Shown here: one piece after another, positions 25,933 through 35,182 of the stretch | Layout of the letters: every line of letters begins with the position of its first letter | How positions within the stretch are numbered: the stretch's first letter is position 1 | Origin: G963692885 sp964657395 | GTDB taxonomy: Bacteria; Acidobacteriota; Terriglobia; Terriglobales; Acidobacteriaceae | Length of the DNA stretch: 64,000 nt | NCBI GenBank assembly: GCA_964657395.1 | Contig: CAZZUX010000007.1 | Location: 1-64,000 of the forward strand | Direction of reading: 5' to 3' | The notes under the pieces: generated by a model | What the model saw: only the letters and a program-made list of their open reading frames with translations | What the model was told of the DNA's origin: nothing | Database searches by the model: none | Translations under genes and position numbers: made by a program

Positions 25933-26372
25933 AAAACGGGGAGCACCCCTATCGCAAATAGCGAGGAAAACAAGACCACGGCTCACATGCCGCAGAAGAG
26001 AAACGTACCCGGAGTATAGCATTCGGGCACTGCGTGAATCTGACCATTTGAGGCATTGTGAGTGACCCGAAAGTGCTCTGGTAACAGGCTCTGTCTTGTT
26101 GCGATCAACTCGCAACCCGATCCGCAGCGTTAGTGGCTGCCACCAGATCGGACGCAGTCGACCTGATACCTGGATAGACGCTTGCCGCCAAGAAAAGTAA
26201 TCCAGTTGGAAGATCGCCCATGGCATTGATTAGAATGAGACAGAAATCGATGCACCTTCACACGTGGTAAGCGGATCCGTCCTATCGCGTCCTGCTTTCC
26301 AGTCTTTATCATCGAACGTCCAACCGACGGCGGCTGAAACCCGCTGGCGGATTTTCAGAGAAGTTGAGACGC
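25933..26372. other. Divergent promoter region between S41 protease and surA-like gene
   Basis: 440 bases with no supported gene. Small open frames here run into the protease or chaperone reading frames and look incidental. A TAGAAT at 26231-26236 is a fair -10 candidate for the rightward surA-like gene, but the sequence 17 bases before it does not resemble a -35 box. CAACTCGC/TTGCGATC fragments near 26100 form only weak inverted pairs. No terminator or operator is evident. Confidence 0.4.
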
Positions 26373-28397
26373 ATGACCTTATCTGTAAAGCTTCAAATTT
26401 TTACCTTTCGTGCCGTGATCACTGCACTTGCCTGCGCTACTATCACTGGAAACGCGCAAAGCCCCAAGGCGACGACGGCAGCCAACCAGGGAGCCTACTC
26501 TCCAAATGCGCAGGCTTCGCCCTTCAATGGCAAGATCGTGGAAGAGCGGATTGCACAGGTAAATGGGCAGATCATCACCAGTTCCGACTATCAGCGCTCG
26601 GAACAGCAGATGGACGCGGAAGGGCGTCAGCAGGGCTGGAGTCCAGACGAGCTGACCGGGCACAAGCGGGACATGCTGAGAGACCTGATCGACAAGGAAC
26701 TGTTGCTGTCGAAGGCCAAGGAACTGAATATCACGGGTGAGACCGAGCTCATCAAGCGGCTGGATGAAATTCGTAAGCAGAACCACCTCGAATCGATGGA
26801 AGACCTGGAGAAGGCGGCGCAGCAGCAGGGCGTGTCCTACGAGGACTTCAAGCAGAACATACGCAATGAGATCATCAGCCAGTCCGTTATTCGCGACCAA
26901 GTCGGTCGCAAAATCCAGCTGACCAAGGCCGATATCGGCAACTACTACGCGCAGCACAAGAGTGAGTTTGAGCAGCCTGAATCCGTTCACCTGAGCGAAA
27001 TCCTCATTCCGGTTGCGGCGGACGATCCTTCGTCTCTTGAGAAGGCCCAGGCCAAGGCGGCGGACGTAGAAGCCAGGCTGAAGGCAGGCGGAAACTTCGA
27101 AGAGCTCGCCAAGCAGAATTCCAGTGGCCCGACAGCGCAGACAGGTGGCGACCTGGGCGAGTTCAAGCGAGGAATGCTGGCGAAGCCGCTGGAGGATGCG
27201 ACCTTCAAATTGTCATCAGGCGAGACAACGGCGCCGATCCGAACCAAGCAGGGTTTATTGGTGCTGAAGGTGGTGCAGCATACCGGCGGCAGCAACCAGG
27301 ATTACTCGGCAATACAGCCGCAGGTAGAAGAAGCGGCCTTTATGGATCGAATGCAGCCTGCGTTGCGCAGCTATCTGACGACCCTACGGGAGCAGGCCTA
27401 CATCGACATCCGCCCGGGTTACAAGGATTCCGGCGCATCGACCAATTCCGTTAAGCCGCAGTACAGCGCTTATTCGGCACCTGGATCCAAGAAGAAGGCG
27501 AAGGTGCAGCGCACGCGATTCAGGCAGGCCCCGCATGGCTTCCGTTCGAAGTCGGGCCAGACTGAGAATGCTTCTGCCGCCAAGCCGGGGGTAGCAGCTC
27601 CGAATGCGGCCACCGGAACGGCCGCAACAACCGCTGCGACGGGAACGGCTGCAACCGCAACAGCTTCTGCTCCTGCGGGAGGGGCTGGACCGACGGGAGA
27701 AGCAACGAGTGCTCCAGGGACTACAGCAACGGCCGCATCCCAGCCACCCGCGAAGGTAGCGGCTAATACTACTTCAAGCAAGCCGGTCAGGAAGCAGAAG
27801 GTTCGCTTCGGTCAGGCTCCAACGGAGACGCTGGCCGCAACCCCAGGATCTTCGACGGTTGCAACAACAGTCACGTCAACCGATGCGGGTGCGGCTAACG
27901 GAGCCCCAGCAGACAGCAACCAGGTGGCGAGCAACGTAAGTTCGAATGTGACGCAGCCCGGATTTGAGGCAGCACCGGCCGCAGCAGCGCCCAAGACTCG
28001 CTTCTCATACAGGGCGCGCGAGCCAAAGCAAAAGAAGGCAGCTACGCCGGATCAGCTGGAGAACAAGGCGGTTGGCGAGGCGACTCCTGAAGAGCGGGCG
28101 GCGCAGCAGGAGCAGGCCGCGCCTCTAGGCTTGGCAGGAGATACGGCAACCAAGAAGAAGGAGCCGAAGCCAAAGAGCGATCACAAGACTCGATACTCGG
28201 AAGAGACAAAGTCTTCCGACTCGACTCAGGGAGAGACCACGGCGTCCCCGGCCCTGGGAACCGCTACGACGCCACCGCCCAGCGCAACGAAGGATAGTAC
28301 CGGCGAACCTAGCCCGGCCGGAACGCTGCCAGAGCAGACGCCCCCCATGAGCACGGCGCCGGCCACCCCGGCTACACCTCCACCGGCTCCCCAGTAG
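26373..28397 (+). CDS. SurA-like periplasmic peptidyl-prolyl isomerase with long disordered tail
   Basis: A 674-residue exported chaperone. A signal peptide (to about residue 27, TGNAQ) precedes a SurA N-terminal helical domain (about 55-190; EERIAQVNGQIITSSDYQRS, LLSKAKELNI) and one parvulin/PpiC domain (about 205-300; VHLSEILIPV, GGDLGEFKRGML). In SurA these hold outer-membrane proteins for the BAM complex. The last 300 residues are a low-complexity Ala/Thr/Pro/Gly tail holding four basic-aromatic motifs: RTRF (380), KVRF (476), KTRF (541) and KTRY (605), the first two followed by RQAP or GQAP. Such a tail is not part of normal SurA. Start ATG 26373 is preferred over TTG 26364. A YhaM-like gene follows after 13 bases. 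Confidence 0.88.
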   Translation: MTLSVKLQIFTFRAVITALACATITGNAQSPKATTAANQGAYSPNAQASPFNGKIVEERIAQVNGQIITSSDYQRSEQQMDAEGRQQGWSPDELTGHKRDMLRDLIDKELLLSKAKELNITGETELIKRLDEIRKQNHLESMEDLEKAAQQQGVSYEDFKQNIRNEIISQSVIRDQVGRKIQLTKADIGNYYAQHKSEFEQPESVHLSEILIPVAADDPSSLEKAQAKAADVEARLKAGGNFEELAKQNSSGPTAQTGGDLGEFKRGMLAKPLEDATFKLSSGETTAPIRTKQGLLVLKVVQHTGGSNQDYSAIQPQVEEAAFMDRMQPALRSYLTTLREQAYIDIRPGYKDSGASTNSVKPQYSAYSAPGSKKKAKVQRTRFRQAPHGFRSKSGQTENASAAKPGVAAPNAATGTAATTAATGTAATATASAPAGGAGPTGEATSAPGTTATAASQPPAKVAANTTSSKPVRKQKVRFGQAPTETLAATPGSSTVATTVTSTDAGAANGAPADSNQVASNVSSNVTQPGFEAAPAAAAPKTRFSYRAREPKQKKAATPDQLENKAVGEATPEERAAQQEQAAPLGLAGDTATKKKEPKPKSDHKTRYSEETKSSDSTQGETTASPALGTATTPPPSATKDSTGEPSPAGTLPEQTPPMSTAPATPATPPPAPQ

Positions 28398-28410
28398 GAG
28401 CGGTCCAGGA

Positions 28411-29460
28411 ATGAAGGACTTCTTTGTCGCGGATGTGGCACGCCACACGAACGAATCGATCAAGAGCTACTTTGCCGTGGCTTCCAAGCAGTTGCGCAGC
28501 AAGAAAGAGGGCGGCGCCTACCTGGCACTGACCCTGGGTGACAAGTCAGGTCATCTTGAGGCGCGCATGTGGGAGAACTACGAGGAGGCGTCCCCTAAGT
28601 TTGAGGCTGGTGACATCGTGCAGGTCCAGGCATTTGTCTGTCGCTTCGCAGAAAAGCTACAGCTCAAGATAGACAAAATCCGTAAGGCAAAACCGGACGA
28701 GTACACGCTCGTTGACTTTGTGCCACATACCGAACGCGACGTGGATGAACTGTGGTCGGAACTCAACGGCTTTGTCGCGGAGTTTACTGATCCATTTCTG
28801 CTGAAGCTGGTTCGCAACGTTCTCGATGATCCTGAATATTCCGTAAAACTGCGCGAAGCTCCGGCGGCGCGGAGTATGCACCACGCATTCGTCGGTGGCC
28901 TGCTGGAGCACGTAGTCTCCATCCTGGGTCTGTGCCGCGCTATGGCTGCGCATTATCCGGAAGTACATCGTGACCTGCTGATGACAGGCGCTATTTTTCA
29001 TGACATCGGAAAGCTGACAGAGCTCAGCTGGGGCACCAGCTTTGACTACACGATGGAAGGCACACTGCTGGGGCATATCACCATCGGCGTAGGCCTGGTA
29101 GAACGCAAGGTGGCCGAGATTCCAGGATTTCCGGAACCATTGCGCATCCTGGTTCAGCATTTGATTTTGAGTCATCACGGTAAATACGAATTCGGTTCGC
29201 CGAAGCTGCCGATGATTCGTGAAGCCGTGTTGCTCAGCTATATCGACGATATCGATGCAAAGATGCAGACGATGGACAGAGTCTTTATGGATGCTGCCGC
29301 TGCGGGCCGCAACGCATCGGAGATGACGGACTGGGTGCGCTCGCTGGAACGGCCGCTGTTGAGTACCCGCGACTATTTGAAGACCAGTGAGGCAAAAGAA
29401 GAAAGCTCAACCGTACTTTCCCACGATGAATCTGAAGAATTGACGCCGATCGAGGAATGA
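28411..29460 (+). CDS. YhaM-like 3'-5' exoribonuclease (OB-fold plus HD domain)
   Basis: A 349-residue cytoplasmic protein built like YhaM/CBF1. An N-terminal OB-fold binds single-stranded nucleic acid (about 1-100; AYLALTLGDKSGHLEARMW and GDIVQVQAFVCRF). It is followed by a metal-dependent HD phosphohydrolase domain with HHAFVGGLLEHVVSI, IFHDIGKLTEL (the HD pair) and LSHHGKYEFGSP. The C-terminal 30 residues are acidic. YhaM trims RNA 3' ends in Bacillus. ATG at 28411 follows a GGAGCGG site. The EVE-domain gene begins one base after its stop, so both are probably translated from one message. Confidence 0.88.
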   Translation: MKDFFVADVARHTNESIKSYFAVASKQLRSKKEGGAYLALTLGDKSGHLEARMWENYEEASPKFEAGDIVQVQAFVCRFAEKLQLKIDKIRKAKPDEYTLVDFVPHTERDVDELWSELNGFVAEFTDPFLLKLVRNVLDDPEYSVKLREAPAARSMHHAFVGGLLEHVVSILGLCRAMAAHYPEVHRDLLMTGAIFHDIGKLTELSWGTSFDYTMEGTLLGHITIGVGLVERKVAEIPGFPEPLRILVQHLILSHHGKYEFGSPKLPMIREAVLLSYIDDIDAKMQTMDRVFMDAAAAGRNASEMTDWVRSLERPLLSTRDYLKTSEAKEESSTVLSHDESEELTPIEE

Positions 29461-29461
29461 C

Positions 29462-29839
29462 ATGCCTTTTCTTTTGAAGTCCGAGCCAAGTGCGTATTCC
29501 TTTGAGGACCTGGTGCGCGACAAAGAGACCGTTTGGGACGGCATTAAGAATGCGCAGGCCCTGAACTCGCTTGCGGCGATGAAGCCGGGTGAGAAGCTGG
29601 TGATTTACCACTCCGTGACCGGCAAGGAAGTGATGGGAACCGCGAAGGTAGTGAAAGTCGACGCGAGCGATCCTAAGAACCCGCGCGTCACGATTGCGGC
29701 TGGGAGAGCTCTCAAGCACCCGAAGACGCTGGCTGAGATCAAGCAGGAAAAGCTGTTCGAAGGGTCGCTGCTGTTCCGCCAGTTTCGGCTCTCCGTCGTG
29801 CCGCTCACAGCTGAGCAGTATGCATGGCTGACGGCCTGA
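29462..29839 (+). CDS. EVE domain protein
   Basis: A 125-residue single EVE domain, a PUA-like fold that binds modified bases. FLLKSEPSAYSFEDLVRD at the start and VWDGIKNAQALNSLAAMKPG match the conserved W.G..N..A...l..m..Gd core, followed by VIYHSV and an EVMGTAKVVK strand. It is slightly shorter than many members (about 135-155 residues), with the terminal RLSVVPLT strand still present. Position directly after the YhaM-like exonuclease suggests a nucleic-acid related task, but EVE proteins are broadly distributed and this gives no specific role. Confidence 0.88.
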   Translation: MPFLLKSEPSAYSFEDLVRDKETVWDGIKNAQALNSLAAMKPGEKLVIYHSVTGKEVMGTAKVVKVDASDPKNPRVTIAAGRALKHPKTLAEIKQEKLFEGSLLFRQFRLSVVPLTAEQYAWLTA

Positions 29840-29886
29840 TCGTCGTCCCTGGCTAAGCTACAATAAGCAATTACGTCAGGACTGAG

Positions 29887-31071
29887 ATGCTACGTCTTTC
29901 TACCGCAGGCGAGTCACACGGGGAAAGCCTAATTGCGCTGCTGCAAGGGCTACCCGCAGGTCTCGAAATAGAACAGTCGTTTATCGATCGCGAGTTGTGG
30001 CGACGCCAGCAGGGCTTCGGCCGCGGTGGCCGCATGCGGATCGAGCAGGATACGGCCCACATCCTGTCGGGCATCCGGCACGGCAAAACAATTGGAGCGC
30101 CGGTAGCAATCGAGATCAAGAATCGCGATTGGAAAAACTGGGAAGACATTCTGCCTGTGGGTGTCGGTGATCTATCGAAGCATAAGGCTGTGGCGTCGCC
30201 GCGACCGGGCCACGCAGATCTTGCGGGTTCGCTGAAGTATGACTTCAAGGATGCTCGCTATGTGCTGGAGCGCGCCTCTGCGCGTGAGTCCACTGCACGT
30301 GTGGCAGCGGGTGCGCTGGCGAAAGCGCTGTTGCTCGCACTCGGCGTGGATGTGACCAGCCACGTGATTCGGGTCGGTGGAGTGCAACTGGAGCGCGATG
30401 TGAGCTGGGAAGAAATATCCGCCGTGCGCGAACGCGAAGAAGTCGTACTGGGCTGTGCTGATGCTGAGACTGAAGAGCGCATGAAGGCCGAGGTGGATCG
30501 TGCGCTTCGTACAGGAGATTCGATCGGCGGCATCTTTGAAGTAGTGGTGCATGGCGTTCCGCCCGGCCTGGGCACCTACGCCAACTGGGATGAGCGGCTG
30601 GACGGATTGCTGGCCTGGGCGGTGATGTCGCTGCAGGCAGTGAAGGCAGTCGAGTTGGGGCGAGGGGTGACCGCAGCGCAGTCTTTTGGATCAGAAGTGC
30701 ACGATGCGATTGGATATGCCGAGCAGGCATCCAATGGCGAGGGGCATACACGATTTAAGCGCGAGCGTAACAATGCCGGTGGGATCGAAGGCGGGATTTC
30801 GAATGGCGAGGACATCGTGGTGCGCGGCTACCTGAAGCCGATTTCGACACTGCGCCGTCCGCTCGAATCCGTAACCTACGAGACCCGGGAAGCGACCAAG
30901 GCGGCGTATGAACGCTCGGATGTATGCGTGGTGCCGGCAGCAGGAGTGGCTGCCGAGGCAATGGTTGCCTTTGTAATTGCCCGGCTGGCGCTGGAGAAAT
31001 TTGGCGGTGACTCGGCTGTCGAACTGAAACGTAACTATCACGGATACCTGGAACAGATTCGCCGTTTTTGA
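29887..31071 (+). CDS. aroC: Chorismate synthase
   Basis: Catalyses the last shikimate step, converting EPSP to chorismate with reduced FMN. The 394-residue protein carries family motifs: AGESHGESLIALLQGLPAG at the N-terminus, the basic RHGKTIGAP, RPGHADLAGSLKYD with RYVLERASARES, and FKRERNNAGGIEGGISNGED near residue 300. Start ATG 29887 has AGGACTGAG directly upstream. It leads a rightward group ending in rsmB; aroB lies 6.5 kb away on the other strand, so the shikimate genes are scattered. Confidence 0.96.
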   Translation: MLRLSTAGESHGESLIALLQGLPAGLEIEQSFIDRELWRRQQGFGRGGRMRIEQDTAHILSGIRHGKTIGAPVAIEIKNRDWKNWEDILPVGVGDLSKHKAVASPRPGHADLAGSLKYDFKDARYVLERASARESTARVAAGALAKALLLALGVDVTSHVIRVGGVQLERDVSWEEISAVREREEVVLGCADAETEERMKAEVDRALRTGDSIGGIFEVVVHGVPPGLGTYANWDERLDGLLAWAVMSLQAVKAVELGRGVTAAQSFGSEVHDAIGYAEQASNGEGHTRFKRERNNAGGIEGGISNGEDIVVRGYLKPISTLRRPLESVTYETREATKAAYERSDVCVVPAAGVAAEAMVAFVIARLALEKFGGDSAVELKRNYHGYLEQIRRF

Positions 31072-31133
31072 GCTGCTGTATCGAGGTGAGATTCGGAGCG
31101 CCGAATCGTTATTTTGAGAGAACAAGAGCAAGC

Positions 31134-31643
31134 ATGATCCGCCCGATCGTTAAATTCCCTGATCCTATCCTGCAGCAGGTGAGTGAGCCTGTGACTGTGT
31201 TTGACAAAGAGCTTGCCCGGCTGGTGGACGACATGTTCGAGTCGATGTATGACGCGCATGGCATCGGTTTGGCCGCACCGCAGATCGGCGTGAACAAGCG
31301 AATAACGGTGATCGACCTCAGCAATAAGGCGAATCCGGAAGAGAAGCTGGTGGTCATCAATCCCGAAATTATTCACCGTGAAGGCAAGCAATTTTCCGAA
31401 GAAGGCTGCCTCAGTCTGCCGGAGATTCGCGAGAAGGTAAGCAGGGCTGCGAAGGTGAAAGTCAAAGCCCAGGACGTAAAAGGAAACTGGTTCGAGATGG
31501 AAGCCGAGGAGTTGCTGTCACGCTGCTTCCAACATGAAATTGACCATCTGGATGGCATTCTTTTTCTTTTTCGCATCAGCGGTCTGAAGCGTGATCTGTT
31601 GCTGCGGAAGATTCGTAAGCTGATCAAGGCTGGGGAGTGGTAA
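31134..31643 (+). CDS. def: Peptide deformylase
   Basis: Removes the formyl group from nascent N-formylmethionine. All three metal/active-site motifs are present in the 169-residue protein: GIGLAAPQIG, EGCLSLP (metal-ligand Cys) and HEIDHLDG (two His ligands and the catalytic Glu). ATG 31134 gives the usual start MIRPIVKFPDPIL; the frame opens further upstream at 31068 but overlaps aroC. fmt follows 34 bases downstream and rsmB directly after, reproducing the common def-fmt-rsmB order that couples formylation and deformylation. Confidence 0.96.
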   Translation: MIRPIVKFPDPILQQVSEPVTVFDKELARLVDDMFESMYDAHGIGLAAPQIGVNKRITVIDLSNKANPEEKLVVINPEIIHREGKQFSEEGCLSLPEIREKVSRAAKVKVKAQDVKGNWFEMEAEELLSRCFQHEIDHLDGILFLFRISGLKRDLLLRKIRKLIKAGEW

Positions 31644-31677
31644 GCGCGATGGCCCGGATGGTTCAGTACCAGAAAGC

Positions 31678-32619
31678 GTGCAGGCATTGAAGCTGGTGTT
31701 TTGCGGAACTCCTGCGTTTGCCGTTCCCACGCTGAAGGCTGTTGTAGCCGCAGGGCATGAAGTAGCGCTGGTTACCACTCAACCGGATCGACCCGTAGGA
31801 AGGAAGGCCCAGGTGCTGCCTCCGGCGGTCAAAGCAGCAGCGCTCGATGCAAGTCTTCCGGTTGTGCAGCCGGAAAAAATCAAGAACAATGTCGACTTTC
31901 GTAAATTGCTGGTATCGATCCAACCGGATGCGATCCTGATCGTTGCGTATGGCCGCATTATCCCGGACTGGATGCTGTCGCTGCCGCGTTTCGGCAACCT
32001 GAACCTGCATGGGTCCCTCCTGCCCAAATACCGCGGAGCTGCGCCGATTCAGTGGGCAATTGCGAATGGTGAGACTATCACGGGTGTCACCACGATGCGC
32101 ATTGATGAGGGGTTGGACACCGGAGATGTCCTGCTGCAGCGATCAATCCCCGTGCCGCCGGATGCGACGGCTGAAGACATGTATGTGCAGCTGGCCGAGG
32201 TTGGTGCGGCACTCATGGTAGAGACGCTGGCGGGTCTTGAACAGGGCAGCGTACCTCTGTTGAAACAAGACGATGCGCAGGCTTCCTATGCGCCGATCCT
32301 GAAGCGGGAAGATGCGCGCGTAAATTTCCTGATGTCGCCTGCCCAGATCTACGACCGTTGGCGGGGATTTCAGCCGTGGCCGGGTGCGTACGCATTTTTA
32401 GGAGAAAAGAAATTGTCCCTGGTATCACTCAGGCCGGGTGTAGTCGCTGCTAAAGGAATGCCTGGAGAGTTGCTGCTGCAGGACGGACGTTGTCTCGTGG
32501 GATGCGCAAACGGCGGCTGGATTGAATTGCTGGAAGTGCAGATGGAAGGCAAGAAGCGGTTGCCGGTAGCCGAGTTTCTGCGTGGCAATGTCCTTCACTC
32601 CGGCGATCGGCTCAGCTGA
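31678..32619 (+). CDS. fmt: Methionyl-tRNA formyltransferase
   Basis: Transfers formyl from 10-formyltetrahydrofolate to initiator Met-tRNA. The 313-residue protein opens with LKLVFCGTPAFAVPTLKAV and has the catalytic segment NLHGSLLPKYRGAAPIQWAI, with Asn, His and the downstream Asp in RIDEGLDTGDVL, followed by a C-terminal OB domain (from about residue 205). The start is GTG 31678 or the in-frame TTG 31687, which would place the first residue where most family members begin; no ribosome-binding site decides between them. Its TGA shares one base with the ATG of rsmB. Confidence 0.95.
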   Translation: MQALKLVFCGTPAFAVPTLKAVVAAGHEVALVTTQPDRPVGRKAQVLPPAVKAAALDASLPVVQPEKIKNNVDFRKLLVSIQPDAILIVAYGRIIPDWMLSLPRFGNLNLHGSLLPKYRGAAPIQWAIANGETITGVTTMRIDEGLDTGDVLLQRSIPVPPDATAEDMYVQLAEVGAALMVETLAGLEQGSVPLLKQDDAQASYAPILKREDARVNFLMSPAQIYDRWRGFQPWPGAYAFLGEKKLSLVSLRPGVVAAKGMPGELLLQDGRCLVGCANGGWIELLEVQMEGKKRLPVAEFLRGNVLHSGDRLS

Positions 32620-33971
32620 TGGCTGAGCCAACGTCGAAGCCGAAGGTCGCCAGGCCGAAGGTGAGTCCCGCGCGCATTACTGCATTTGCTCTACTGCGCG
32701 AGCTTGCTTCTTCAGCCAACACGCATAGCGATGACCTGCTGCAAGGGCCGACAATGGAGCTGCTATCGCTTCAGGATCGCCATCTGTGTACGGCGCTTGT
32801 CATGGGCGTACTTCGATGGCAATTATCCCTGGATGCGGCCATAGCCCCGCTGCTGACGCATAAGAGCAAGCTGGATGAGCCAGTGCGTATCGCGTTACGG
32901 ATGGGAGCATTCCAGCTACTACTGATGGATCGCATACCGGCGCATGCCGCGATCTCCGACAGCGTCGAAGTGACGAAGAGATCAGGCCATACATCTGCGG
33001 GCGGCATGGTGAATGCAGTGCTGCGGAAGATCTCAACTAGCCCGCGGAAACTGGATCCAGTAGCAGCACATCCCGTTTGGATGCGGGAGCGGTGGATGCT
33101 TTCGCTCGGAGAGAACGCACTGAAGGCAGTCTGCAGCTATGACCAGCACCAACCTGCCATAACGCTTCGCAGGCAGGCCGCGCACGGCAGCGAAGAAGAA
33201 TTTCCTGACTGGCTGCCCGGTGCTTTTCTGAAAGCTGCAATGCGCCTAGAAGCCGGCCGCCAAGGGGATCGAAAGCTGTCTTCCGCAGGCATGATGCGCT
33301 GGCAGGATGAAGGCTCCCAGCTGGTGGCAGAGCTGCTTGGAGGCTCGTCACTTGCGCCGGCATCTATCCTGGATTGTTGTGCGGCTCCCGGAGGGAAGAC
33401 GGCAATATTAGCAGGGCGTTTTCCAGAAGCCAGGCTGACAGCATGGGACATCAGCGCGACGCGAGTTGCACGCATGCGCGAGACCTTTCGTGCATCGGAA
33501 AGACTGGCGCACATTCGATGCGAGATGGTGGATTGTATAGCTGCACCAGTCGATGAGCGCTATGATCTTGTTCTTTGCGATGTACCTTGCAGCGGGACCG
33601 GAACGCTCGCGCGCAATCCTGAGATCAAGTTGCGGCTGCAGCCGGCGGATCTGGAAAGGCAGCAGCAGCGCCAACTTGCCATTCTTGAAGCTGCATTGAA
33701 ACACTTGGCGCCAGGCGGTCGGCTCCTGTATTCCACATGCTCGCTGGAACCGGAAGAGAATGAATCCGTGATTGATCAGATGATCCAGCGAGTGCCTGGA
33801 TTAAAACTCATCCCGATCGCCGCAAGGCTGCAGGAGATGCATGGTACTGGCGCGCTGCACGCGGAAGGCTTGCGGCATCTAGAGGAGCATGCTGTTCAAG
33901 GTGCCTACCTGCGTACGGTCCCGGGCGTGTCGCCGTGCGACGGCTTTTTCGCCGCTCTGATAACGAAGTAG
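32619..33971 (+). CDS. rsmB: 16S rRNA (cytosine-967 C5)-methyltransferase
   Basis: A 450-residue RNA m5C methyltransferase. Residues about 12-150 form the NusB-like RNA-binding domain (AFALLRELAS, DRHLCTALVMGVLRW). The SAM-binding methyltransferase domain has LDCCAAPGGKTA, then DVPCSGTGTLARNPEIK with the releasing Cys, and YSTCSLEPEEN with the catalytic nucleophile Cys. This two-cysteine arrangement is the RsmB/NOP2 signature. Family knowledge gives C967 of helix 31 as the target. The gene overlaps fmt by one base and ends 15 bases before the convergent PASTA gene. Confidence 0.94.
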   Translation: MAEPTSKPKVARPKVSPARITAFALLRELASSANTHSDDLLQGPTMELLSLQDRHLCTALVMGVLRWQLSLDAAIAPLLTHKSKLDEPVRIALRMGAFQLLLMDRIPAHAAISDSVEVTKRSGHTSAGGMVNAVLRKISTSPRKLDPVAAHPVWMRERWMLSLGENALKAVCSYDQHQPAITLRRQAAHGSEEEFPDWLPGAFLKAAMRLEAGRQGDRKLSSAGMMRWQDEGSQLVAELLGGSSLAPASILDCCAAPGGKTAILAGRFPEARLTAWDISATRVARMRETFRASERLAHIRCEMVDCIAAPVDERYDLVLCDVPCSGTGTLARNPEIKLRLQPADLERQQQRQLAILEAALKHLAPGGRLLYSTCSLEPEENESVIDQMIQRVPGLKLIPIAARLQEMHGTGALHAEGLRHLEEHAVQGAYLRTVPGVSPCDGFFAALITK

Positions 33972-33986
33972 ATTACGCTTGTCGGC

Positions 33987-34760
33987 TTACTGAGAAACAG
34001 TGAGTTCAATGGTGGTTGAGTTGTCAATGCGCATACCGGCATCCGGCCTTTGCGCAACAATCATGCCGGGCGGCAGCGGCGGCCTGGGAGATTGCGGAAC
34101 GCCTTCACTGCTGATTGCTGCAACTGGCGGGATCACGGCTGTTTCATAAACCGGCGGCGCCATCTTCATATGGGAAGCATTGATCATTGCTGCTGCTGCC
34201 GAGTAGCTGCGGTGAAGCAGGTTCGGCATGACCATGGCAGGTGCGATGGACGAAGGCGTAGTTCCCAGCAGGAGACTGACGTTGGGTCGATCAACGTTGG
34301 CGGCTCCCGGCTGAGGTGTCTGTGCGATGACCTGGTCTCGCGATGCTGTGGTGTAAGGCATACGTGCGATGGTTCCCAGATCAAGACCGAGCCGACGCAC
34401 TTCCAGTGTGGCGACGCGCTCAGGCTCGCCAGTCACCTTTGGAATGGCAACGCGCTGAGGACCAAGGCTATCAGTCACGCGCACGTTCCAGTCACTGCGA
34501 ACCTTTGAGCCTGCCGCGGGTGATTGTGTCAGAACATGGCCTGCAGGCGTAGTGGCACTGTAGAAGTGCTCATCCACGGAGAGGTCCAGGTTCATGCCAA
34601 CGGCTTTGCGAGTGGCTGCTGCGACATCCATTCCGTGAAAGTCCGGAACTGTAACTTCGGCACCGTGGATTGCGAAATGCATGGTAGTGACAGTCGACAC
34701 GAGTGCAATCAGGAAGAGCACCAGTGTGCATAGCACGAACTGGAAGAAACGCAGGATCAA
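33987..34760 (-). CDS. PASTA-domain membrane protein
   Basis: A 257-residue protein with an N-terminal transmembrane helix (about 5-28, VLCTLVLFLIALVSTVTTM) and three extracytoplasmic PASTA-like modules at about 35-97, 100-167 and 175-257. Each shows the pattern V.P.v.G/h......A......L followed by V..Q.P..G. The third has a Pro-rich insertion (PRPPLPPGM). PASTA modules bind muropeptide or lipid II in Ser/Thr kinases and PBPs, but no kinase or transpeptidase domain is present here. Its ATG overlaps the osmC stop in ATGA, so it ends a three-gene leftward unit. Confidence 0.87.
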   Translation of the reverse strand: MILRFFQFVLCTLVLFLIALVSTVTTMHFAIHGAEVTVPDFHGMDVAAATRKAVGMNLDLSVDEHFYSATTPAGHVLTQSPAAGSKVRSDWNVRVTDSLGPQRVAIPKVTGEPERVATLEVRRLGLDLGTIARMPYTTASRDQVIAQTPQPGAANVDRPNVSLLLGTTPSSIAPAMVMPNLLHRSYSAAAAMINASHMKMAPPVYETAVIPPVAAISSEGVPQSPRPPLPPGMIVAQRPDAGMRIDNSTTIELTVSQ

Positions 34761-35182
34761 GCGCCGTACTCTCGAGTGCTTGACGCCGCTTCGTCCAACT
34801 CGATAACGAAGTCAATGGTCGCTGTCTTTTCAAGCATGGCAGAGACGGAGCAGTACTTCGTCTTGGAGAGATGCACTGCGTCTTCAACAGCTTTAACGTT
34901 CACAGGTCCGGTGACTTTGTAAACGAGCCGGATATGAGTGAACACGTTTGGAGACTCAGATGCCTTGTCTGCTGTGGCTCGTACATGAATGCCAGTGAAA
35001 GACTCACGCTTCTTGTTCAGAATGATGGCGACGTCGACAGCAGTGCAGCCGCAAAGCGACATCAGTACGGCTTCCATCGGTGTGGGTCCGGCTTCCCTCG
35101 CAACATCGAAGGTGATGGTATGGCCGGAATCTGACTTTGCTTCGAATTGCTGTTCCTTGGTCCAGCTTGCGCTCGCGATCAT
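34757..35182 (-). CDS. OsmC-family peroxidase-like protein
   Basis: A 141-residue OsmC/Ohr-fold protein. Both redox cysteines are recognisable: one in the helix segment LMSLCGCTAVDVAIIL and one in KTKYCSVSAML, the pair that reduces organic hydroperoxides in characterised members. GPTPMEAVLMSLCG fits the YhfA/OsmC subfamily. ATG 35182 overlaps the CDF transporter stop by four bases, and the frame's further upstream extension overlaps that gene and is rejected. Being sandwiched by ATGA overlaps between a metal exporter and a PASTA protein suggests constitutive co-expression. The physiological substrate is unknown. Confidence 0.88.
   Translation of the reverse strand: MIASASWTKEQQFEAKSDSGHTITFDVAREAGPTPMEAVLMSLCGCTAVDVAIILNKKRESFTGIHVRATADKASESPNVFTHIRLVYKVTGPVNVKAVEDAVHLSKTKYCSVSAMLEKTATIDFVIELDEAASSTREYGA

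Noticed and set aside
27480..28397. Ala/Thr/Pro-rich repeats in the SurA-like gene considered as a misassembly or separate gene
   Set aside because: The reading frame is continuous and codon usage matches the first half; homopolymer-like composition is common in bacterial disordered tails.
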